From: JBGOUV01 sp041477815
Lineage (GTDB): Bacteria > Acidobacteriota > Terriglobia > Bryobacterales > JACQDG01
Assembly (NCBI GenBank): GCA_041477815.1
Contig: JBGOUV010000229.1
Location: forward strand, 1 to 11,105
DNA: 11,105 nucleotides
Direction of reading: 5' to 3'
Position numbers and translations under genes: made by a program. Positions 5,885 through 11,105 of this stretch are shown here, piece after piece (within the stretch, counting starts at the first letter, position 1; each line of letters begins with the position of its first letter). The notes beneath the pieces were generated by a model that made no database searches, was not told the origin of the DNA, and was given only the letters and a program-made list of their open reading frames with translations.

Positions 5885-6817
5885 TTACCCCTCGGCCTGC
5901 CAGAACCGGTGTCCCGTCTGGCGGATGAAGACATCCTCCAGAGTCGGCTTGGATACCGTGACCGCGTCGATCTGGCCGGGGAAGGCCTCGACTAACTGGG
6001 CGATGAACTCGTGGCCGCGCTCGCGCTCGATCCGGACGGTGCCGTCGATGGGGGAGGCTTCGAGAGAAAAGCGCTCCCGGACCAGGCGGCTCAGGGTATC
6101 GGGATCGCGGGTGCCCAGGACAATCACGTCGCCGCCAATTTGCTTCTTTAGCTCTTCGGGGGAGCCTTGGGCTACCAGGCGGCCGTGGTCGAGGATGGCG
6201 AGGCGATCGCAGCGCTCGGCCTCTTCCAGGAGGTGGGTGGTGAACAGGACGGTCACGCCGATCGAGTCGCGGAGGTGAGCCAGGTACTGCCAGAGGTCGT
6301 GGCGGCCACCGGGGTCGAGGCCGGTGGTCGGCTCGTCGAGGAGGAGGAGACGGGGGTCGTGGAGGAGTCCTTTGGCCAGCTCGAGGCGGCGTTGCTGGCC
6401 GCCGGAGAGGGTTTCGACCAGGTCGGCGGCGCGGTCGGCCAGGCCGACCCGGATCAGGTTCGCGGTGGCGCGGTCGCGCAGCGCGTGGCCGTGGAGACCG
6501 TAGAGATGGCCTTGGTGGAGGAGGTTCTCCAGGGCGGTCAGCTTGCGGTCCAGGCTGGGGGCTTGGAAGACCACGCCGATGGTGTGGCGGACGGCGGCGG
6601 GGTCCTGAGACACCTCCAGTCCGAAGATGCGGGCGGCGCCGGCCGCCGGGCGCTGGAGGGTGGAGAGGATGCGGAACAGCGTGGTCTTGCCGCCGCCGTT
6701 GGGACCCAGCAGGCCGAAGATTTCACCGGCCGCAACGCGGAAGGTGACGTCGTCGAGCGCGGTGCGGTCGCCATACCGGAAGCTCAGGTGATCGACTTCG
6801 ACTGCCGGGGAGGTCAC
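5885..6817 (-). CDS. ABC transporter ATP-binding protein, DrrA/CcmA-like
   Basis: The 310-residue ATPase has all nucleotide-binding motifs: Walker A GPNGGGKTT (38-46), Q-loop Gln85, signature LSGGQQRR (137-144), Walker B LLLLDEP (157-163) and switch His195. A C-terminal extension ends in KPTLEDVFIRQTGHRF, as in DrrA-type ATPases that pair with a separate ABC-2 permease. It would power export of an unknown substrate. The start is GTG at 6817, overlapping the ctaB stop in a GTGA arrangement, so translation is probably coupled. No alternative ATG gives an intact N-terminal strand (AVEVDHLSFRYGDRTALDDV). No permease follows downstream, and the gene ends at the convergent spacer. Placement after ctaA and ctaB suggests a role linked to heme or oxidase biogenesis, but this is inference; the permease may be encoded elsewhere. 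Confidence 0.92.
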   Translation of the reverse strand: MTSPAVEVDHLSFRYGDRTALDDVTFRVAAGEIFGLLGPNGGGKTTLFRILSTLQRPAAGAARIFGLEVSQDPAAVRHTIGVVFQAPSLDRKLTALENLLHQGHLYGLHGHALRDRATANLIRVGLADRAADLVETLSGGQQRRLELAKGLLHDPRLLLLDEPTTGLDPGGRHDLWQYLAHLRDSIGVTVLFTTHLLEEAERCDRLAILDHGRLVAQGSPEELKKQIGGDVIVLGTRDPDTLSRLVRERFSLEASPIDGTVRIERERGHEFIAQLVEAFPGQIDAVTVSKPTLEDVFIRQTGHRFWQAEG

Positions 6818-7665
6818 TTCTTGTCCAGGACCATCAGGACGTAGACCAGCGGGAGATAGACAACCGAGGCCTGCAACAGGCGGCGGGCCTGCACCCGGGA
6901 GTAGCGGGTGGCCACTTCCCAGCCGAAGTAGAAGTACGCCAGGCCCAGCAGCAGCGTGCCGGCGAGGTAGATGTTCCCAGCCAGACCTAGCCAGGTGGGG
7001 AGGCTGCTGACCAGGAGGAGGGCGACGGTATAGGCTATGATTTGGCGGCCGGTGGCGGTACCCCGGGCGTCATCGACCACGGGCAGCATGCGGATGCCGC
7101 CGCGCTCGTAGTCCTCGCGGTAGAGGGCGGCGATGGCCAGGAAGTGGGGGAACTGCCACAGGAACAGGATGCCGTACAGGACCCAGCCCTCGACGCTCAG
7201 GCGTCCGCTGACCGCGGTCCAGCCCATCAGGATGGGCATGGCGCCCGGGAAGGCGCCTACCAGGGTGGAGTGGGGGGTGCGGGCTTTGAGCGGGGTGTAG
7301 CAGAGGAGGTAGCTGGCGCAGGTGAAGGCGCCCAGGGAGCCGGTGAGGAGGTTCACCGCGGTGGCGAGGTAGGCGACGCCGGCGATCGCTAGAATCAGAC
7401 CGAACCAGAAGGCGTGGGAGGGCGACATGCGGCCGGCGGGGAGGGGGCGGGCCTGGGTGCGGCGCATTTTGCCGTCGGCGACGCGCTCCATCCACATGTT
7501 CAAGGCGGCGGTGCCGCTGGCTACCAGGGCGGTACCGATTACGGTGTGCAGGAGGAGGAGGAAGTTTAGGGACCACCCGGGGGAGGCTAAGTAGAAGCCT
7601 ACGGCGGTGCTCATCAGGATCAGCCAGGTGACGTTCGGCTTGGTTAGCTCGAGGTAGTCCTTCAT
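6814..7665 (-). CDS. ctaB: Protoheme IX farnesyltransferase (heme O synthase)
   Basis: This UbiA-superfamily membrane enzyme transfers a farnesyl group to heme b to make heme O, the precursor of heme A. The 283-residue length is normal. The first conserved loop reads NMWMERVADGKMRRTQARPLP (from Asn56) with Glu60 and Asp64 at the prenyl-diphosphate/Mg site; many relatives have Asp at the first acidic position. The second loop reads YREDYERGGIRMLPVV (from Tyr182). Hydrophobic stretches fit the family's eight to nine membrane helices. The ATG overlaps the ctaA stop in an ATGA, and GAGGGA at 7677-7682 lies about 11 bases upstream as a possible ribosome binding site. It works directly before CtaA in the pathway. 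The synonymous name is cyoE. Confidence 0.95.
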   Translation of the reverse strand: MKDYLELTKPNVTWLILMSTAVGFYLASPGWSLNFLLLLHTVIGTALVASGTAALNMWMERVADGKMRRTQARPLPAGRMSPSHAFWFGLILAIAGVAYLATAVNLLTGSLGAFTCASYLLCYTPLKARTPHSTLVGAFPGAMPILMGWTAVSGRLSVEGWVLYGILFLWQFPHFLAIAALYREDYERGGIRMLPVVDDARGTATGRQIIAYTVALLLVSSLPTWLGLAGNIYLAGTLLLGLAYFYFGWEVATRYSRVQARRLLQASVVYLPLVYVLMVLDKK

Positions 7666-8537
7666 GCCGTGACCGTTCCCTCGTTGGTGGCTGCCGGAGC
7701 CAGCATGCGGCGGGACTCCAGGGCCAGCCAGAGACTGGCCGCCAGCGTGAGCGCGCCGGTGGCTACGTGCGCTACCGTTATAACTACCATCACGAACAAG
7801 GGCTGGGGAGCATCACGAGTAGCCTCCCGTACCATATACGAAGCCGCGCCCAAAATCAATTGCAGGAACAGGAGTGTTCCCAGGAGGCCCGCCGGACGCA
7901 CCAGGACCGGCTGGTCGCTGTGGCGGGTGAGAGCGCGATAGACGGTCCACAGGACCAGGGTCGCGACTACGGCGGCACCGCCGAGGTGAGGGATGATTCC
8001 GGAGGCTTTGTGTCGGAGGGCGGCTCCCAGAACCAGTTGCAGGTAGATAGAAGCGGTGGTGAGGGTGGCTAATTGGCCCAGGGTTGGGAACTGGGGATCG
8101 GGGATCCGAACTACCGGTTGCCGCCAGCGCCGGCCGGTGGCCAGGGCCAGGGTGACGGTCATGCAGAAGAAGGCCTGGGCCAGGCAGGCGTGGGCCACCG
8201 ACACCGGGGCCGGGAGGAAGAACAGTACGGTCAGGCCGCCGAGGATCCCTTGGGCCACCACCGCTGCTAAGGCGATGAAACCTAAGCGTTGCACCCAGCG
8301 GCGGGGCTCGCGTCGCCACAACCACACGGCCAAGCCGATGGTGAGCATCCCCACCGTGGAGGCCACGACGCGGTGGCCGTGCTCAAAGCGGATATTGCCG
8401 ACCCAGGGCGGGGTCAGGCTGCCATAGCTCAGAGGCCAGTCCGGCACCGCCAGACCGGCCTCGTTGCTGGTCACCAGCGCCCCCGCGACGATCAGGCAGA
8501 GCGTCGCGAAGGCGACAAACACGGCAAAACGGTGCAT
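7662..8537 (-). CDS. ctaA: Heme A synthase (CtaA/COX15 family)
   Basis: CtaA oxidises the C8 methyl of heme O to the formyl group of heme A, in the membrane. The 291-residue protein has the family's two-fold layout of about eight helices. The first half carries FEHGHRVVAS (Glu52, His53, His55), matching the conserved E-x-x-H active-site pair, and VAHACLAQ (His116). The second half carries His176 and His184 as candidates and AHVATGALTLAA (His257). Early residues TSNEAGLAVPDWPLSYG are also typical of the family. The start at 8537 lies 4 bases after the stop of the upstream lipoprotein gene, and the stop overlaps the ctaB start. This implies a heme-A oxidase (cytochrome aa3 or similar) in the same genome; none is in the window. 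Confidence 0.94.
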   Translation of the reverse strand: MHRFAVFVAFATLCLIVAGALVTSNEAGLAVPDWPLSYGSLTPPWVGNIRFEHGHRVVASTVGMLTIGLAVWLWRREPRRWVQRLGFIALAAVVAQGILGGLTVLFFLPAPVSVAHACLAQAFFCMTVTLALATGRRWRQPVVRIPDPQFPTLGQLATLTTASIYLQLVLGAALRHKASGIIPHLGGAAVVATLVLWTVYRALTRHSDQPVLVRPAGLLGTLLFLQLILGAASYMVREATRDAPQPLFVMVVITVAHVATGALTLAASLWLALESRRMLAPAATNEGTVTA

Positions 8538-8541
8538 CCCA

Positions 8542-9324
8542 CTACTCGCCCTTGAAGTTAAAGTCGACGGCCTGGCTGGCCGAGGGGGCCAGGGTCACCT
8601 TCTGCTCCTGAGCGCCGAACTTCTCGTGCCAGGCCTCGATTGTATACTCGCCCGGCGGCAGGCCCTTGATCTCGAAGGTCCCCTGATCGTTGGTGACCGC
8701 GAAGAAGGGATGCTCCACCACGCCGATGTAGGACTTCATCCAGGGGTGGACGTTGCACTTCACCGGGATCATGATCTCGCCGCGGGGGAAGGTCTTCTCG
8801 AGGGCGGAGCCCTTGGGCGGTTGCGACTGGTTCCACTCGCGGTTGGTCTTGGGCATGGGGTGGACGTTGTGGGTGGTGGGATCGGCGTTGTTGACGGCGA
8901 GGGTCTGGCCGGCGCGGACGCCGACGACGTGCGGGTGGTACACGCAACCCTTCTGATCGAGGGCGACCGAACCGCTCGGGGGCTCGAAGGTCTTACCCTC
9001 CAGGCCGCCCTTGACGTAGACGAACACGTTGGCCAGGGTACCGTTGGAGTTGACCACCACTTCCTCGCTGGTCACCGGAGTAGTATGCAGGCCTTTGCAG
9101 TCGGGCTCGGCGCTCATGTCGATGCGGGGAGCCTTGGGGGCCGCGCCGGCGAAGGCCACTTTGCCGGTGACAGTGGCGGCGGTGGCGGGGTCCACCTTGG
9201 TGACAGCCGCGGCGGGCTGATCGGCGGCCTTTTTCTCCGTGGTCGGCGCCGTACCGCCCCCGCAACCGGAGGCAAAAATGAGGGCCGCCACGATCGTGGC
9301 GGTATAGAGCGTTTTCAGCATCAT
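8542..9324 (-). CDS. Cupredoxin-like lipoprotein with C-terminal carboxypeptidase-regulatory-like domain
   Basis: The 260-residue product begins with a lipoprotein signal, ATIVAALIFASGC (lipid Cys21), then a Gly/Ala/Lys-rich tether. Residues about 85-200 look like a cupredoxin: VNNADPTTHNVHPMP supplies His152 (or His155), and KCNVHPWM supplies Cys190, His193 and Met196. This is the His-Cys-His-Met set of a type 1 copper site, with H-x-x-M spacing like CuA domains and shorter than plastocyanin. Residues about 203-260 (TNDQGTFEIKGLPPGEYTIEAWH) form a small beta-sandwich of the carboxypeptidase regulatory-like type. It probably carries electrons or copper at the membrane surface. It sits 17 bases after the polyheme cytochrome and 4 bases before ctaA, which supports a role in the oxidase branch. 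Tandem ATGs at 9324 and 9321 leave the exact start open. Copper binding is inferred from motif only. Confidence 0.85.
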   Translation of the reverse strand: MMLKTLYTATIVAALIFASGCGGGTAPTTEKKAADQPAAAVTKVDPATAATVTGKVAFAGAAPKAPRIDMSAEPDCKGLHTTPVTSEEVVVNSNGTLANVFVYVKGGLEGKTFEPPSGSVALDQKGCVYHPHVVGVRAGQTLAVNNADPTTHNVHPMPKTNREWNQSQPPKGSALEKTFPRGEIMIPVKCNVHPWMKSYIGVVEHPFFAVTNDQGTFEIKGLPPGEYTIEAWHEKFGAQEQKVTLAPSASQAVDFNFKGE

Positions 9325-9341
9325 GCGTTTTCTAAGCCTTT

Positions 9342-11105
9342 CTAACCACCGCCTAGGCGGCGGAGTTCCTCGGGGGTGAATTGGAACATGTAGCGGACCA
9401 ACAAGTCCGCATGGTCTTTAGTATAACCTTTAAAGCTGTCGGGCACCGGGCCGTTAAAGACCCAGCGGTTGCCGTCGCGGCGGAACAACTCCGACGGCAT
9501 GGAGGTCCCGGGCGCGATCTTGGCCGGGTCGAGCAGCCAGCGGTTAGTCCAGCCGGGCTTCAGACGCTCGCGGGCGGCCAGGAAATTGGGCGCCGTGGCC
9601 CGGACGTCGTGCGCCGCGTTGCCCGTGGCGTGACACTTCAGGCAGGGGGCGCCCTTGCTGGTGAACAGGTTGCGGGCCATAGTACGCTCGGCCTCGGTCA
9701 GGAGTTCCAGCGACTGCTTGGTCTGGATGTAGGGCGTTACCTGCGACGAAAGCGCCATGAAGAACCGCACCAGCTTGTCGACCTCGCCCTCGGAGAAGAA
9801 GAACGTGGGCATGCGGATTTTCAGATAAGGCCGGACCCCATTGCGGGCGGTATCGGTCTCACTCAGCGAGGGGTTCGACAGGAACCGCACCAGCCAGTTG
9901 GGATCCACGCGGGCGCCCTCGCCCACCAGTTGCGGCGGCAACTGCTCTTTCCAGTCCGGATCCTGGTAGCGCGGCAGGTCCATGAACACGGAGTGCTGGT
10001 TGGCGCGCAGGACGTGGCAGCCCATGCAGTTGTACTTGCGGACGATCCACCAGCCTTCCTGAATGTCGCGGCGCTGGTCCTGCGGCTTGTAATGATACGA
10101 GGCGGGCATGGCCGACTCGACCGACCCCAGCAGGAAGGTGGTGAGAGAGTCGATCTCCGGCTTGGACAGGTGGAAGTTGGGCATCTTCAGCCGCTCGAGC
10201 TGCGGCTTCACCTTGCCCTGGTCGAAGAAGTCGGGCTGCTTGAGCTTGCGCTCGAAAAAGCCCTTGTGGTCGTACCAGCCTTCGCTTTCGGCCGGATGGG
10301 TGAGGAGCGCGAAGTCCAGCCGCTCGATCGGCTTGGAGCCTTCCTTGGTCAGCTCGGTACCGATACGACCCTCCTCCTCCAGCGCGGCAATCTCGTGGCA
10401 CCCGGCGCACCCGTAGTTGCGGACCAGGGCCAGCCCCTGCTGCTTGAGCTGGGGGTCGTCCATGTAGTCGGCGGCCGGATAGGGGGCGTTGTCGCGCTTC
10501 AGGGTGGTCAGGTAGGAGGCGACGTCGCGGGCCTCCTCGGAAGTGAGCCGCAGCGACGGCATGGGGGTCATCTGCTGCACCTGCAGCGTGTAGCCGTCGT
10601 TGGGGCAGCGGTTGTTCTTCAGGTCGAAGGCGAAGGGCTTGCCGGCCTTGGCGTAGTCCTCGGGGCCGATATCCTTCTTCTCGAGGGCGCAGTAGGGACG
10701 CGTGCGCTCGCGGGGGTTGTGGACCCACCGGACCAGGTAGTTGTAATTGGCTTTCTCGCCCACCCGGGTGAGGTTGGCGGCGAAGGTGCCGCCGCGGAAG
10801 CTGGAGCCCTCGCCCACCGAGTGGCAGGCCATGCAGCCGCGGGTTTCGAAAAGCTCTTTACCCTTGCCGGGATCTCCCTTGGCCTGCTCCGGGAGTTTCC
10901 CCGCGACGCCCGACTGCCAGATAAACGCGGCGATGGCCTTCCGCTCGTCGTCGGTCAGACGGAAAGTGGGCATCTTGGTGGTGGCCCGGAATTCGTGGGG
11001 ATCCTTGATCCACACCGGGACCCACTCCTTGCGCAGCTTCATCCGGACTTCCTTCAGGCTGGGCCCGATCTTCTTGCCCTCCTGCATGAGGCTGGACGCC
11101 TGGAT
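9342..11105 (-). CDS. Polyheme c-type cytochrome, N-terminus beyond window edge
   Basis: The frame is open to the right edge, giving 587 residues. An ATG at 11087 exists, but the six residues before it and the text after it (MQEGKKIGPSLKEVRMKL) are mid-domain cytochrome c sequence, so the real start lies outside. Four CxxCH heme sites are visible: CMACH (10821-10835), CAGCH (10395-10409), CMGCH (10014-10028) and CLKCH (9630-9644). Five axial-Met segments follow the pattern of one per domain: TKMPTF, TPMPSL, LKMPNF, IRMPTF and TSMPSE. The first Met has no heme site inside the window, so a fifth CxxCH should lie just upstream. The protein is therefore a chain of at least five monoheme class I-like domains, acting outside the cytoplasm as an electron wire. 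Its place before the cupredoxin and ctaA suggests it feeds, or links a quinol-oxidising complex to, a heme-A oxidase. The partner is inferred. Confidence 0.93.
   Translation of the reverse strand: MQASSLMQEGKKIGPSLKEVRMKLRKEWVPVWIKDPHEFRATTKMPTFRLTDDERKAIAAFIWQSGVAGKLPEQAKGDPGKGKELFETRGCMACHSVGEGSSFRGGTFAANLTRVGEKANYNYLVRWVHNPRERTRPYCALEKKDIGPEDYAKAGKPFAFDLKNNRCPNDGYTLQVQQMTPMPSLRLTSEEARDVASYLTTLKRDNAPYPAADYMDDPQLKQQGLALVRNYGCAGCHEIAALEEEGRIGTELTKEGSKPIERLDFALLTHPAESEGWYDHKGFFERKLKQPDFFDQGKVKPQLERLKMPNFHLSKPEIDSLTTFLLGSVESAMPASYHYKPQDQRRDIQEGWWIVRKYNCMGCHVLRANQHSVFMDLPRYQDPDWKEQLPPQLVGEGARVDPNWLVRFLSNPSLSETDTARNGVRPYLKIRMPTFFFSEGEVDKLVRFFMALSSQVTPYIQTKQSLELLTEAERTMARNLFTSKGAPCLKCHATGNAAHDVRATAPNFLAARERLKPGWTNRWLLDPAKIAPGTSMPSELFRRDGNRWVFNGPVPDSFKGYTKDHADLLVRYMFQFTPEELRRLGGG

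Noticed and set aside
5777..5995. 72-codon + strand frame with GTG start
   Set aside because: Its second half is antisense to the ABC ATPase C-terminus and the first half shows no family resemblance.
9349..9360. Perfect 12-base palindrome CCGCCTAGGCGG
   Set aside because: It lies in the final codons of the cytochrome (Arg-Arg-Leu-Gly-Gly) and is a single occurrence, so coding composition explains it.

Overview
The window is high-GC bacterial chromosome and looks like Acidobacteriota, probably a Solibacter/Bryobacter-type soil lineage. The reasons are a Ser/Thr protein kinase fused to a TolB/PD40-type beta-propeller, a multi-domain c-type cytochrome beside a cupredoxin lipoprotein and heme A synthesis genes, and several Tat- or lipoprotein-exported redox proteins. 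This taxonomic call is inference from gene content; no rRNA or marker gene is present.

Left edge (1-219): the last 39 codons of an IS630-type transposase on the + strand, then a short AT-richer spacer. Next (220-1885) is a head-to-head pair: a Tat-exported molybdopterin enzyme of the sulfite oxidase family on the - strand and a probable Tat lipoprotein MsrB on the + strand. Their start codons overlap or interlock, so there is essentially no intergenic space. Then (2051-2854, -) comes an exported TlpA-like thioredoxin with a WCKPC active site. Its signal peptide is encoded by a (CAGGGT)n hexanucleotide repeat that is also a G-quadruplex motif. These three genes all act on sulfur or thiol redox chemistry outside the cytoplasm, and a joint role in methionine or sulfur repair is plausible but unproven.

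The middle (2933-5677, +) is a 914-residue transmembrane Ser/Thr kinase with a C-terminal propeller. A 207-base spacer separates it from the right half.

The right half (5885-11105) is one tightly packed - strand operon. In transcription order it holds a polyheme cytochrome c (N-terminus outside the window), a cupredoxin/carboxypeptidase-regulatory-like lipoprotein, ctaA (heme A synthase), ctaB/cyoE (heme O synthase) and a DrrA-type ABC ATPase. The last three are joined by 4-base stop/start overlaps. CtaB makes heme O and CtaA converts it to heme A, which implies a heme-A terminal oxidase nearby, most likely upstream beyond the right edge. The cytochrome and cupredoxin are candidate extracytoplasmic electron carriers to it. 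The ABC ATPase ends the operon without a recognisable permease.

I see no convincing undescribed system. The strongest leads are the zero-gap divergent msrB/sulfite-oxidase-family pair with facing -10-like elements, the coding hexanucleotide repeat with G-quadruplex potential, the polyheme cytochrome/cupredoxin pair, and the orphan ABC ATPase.
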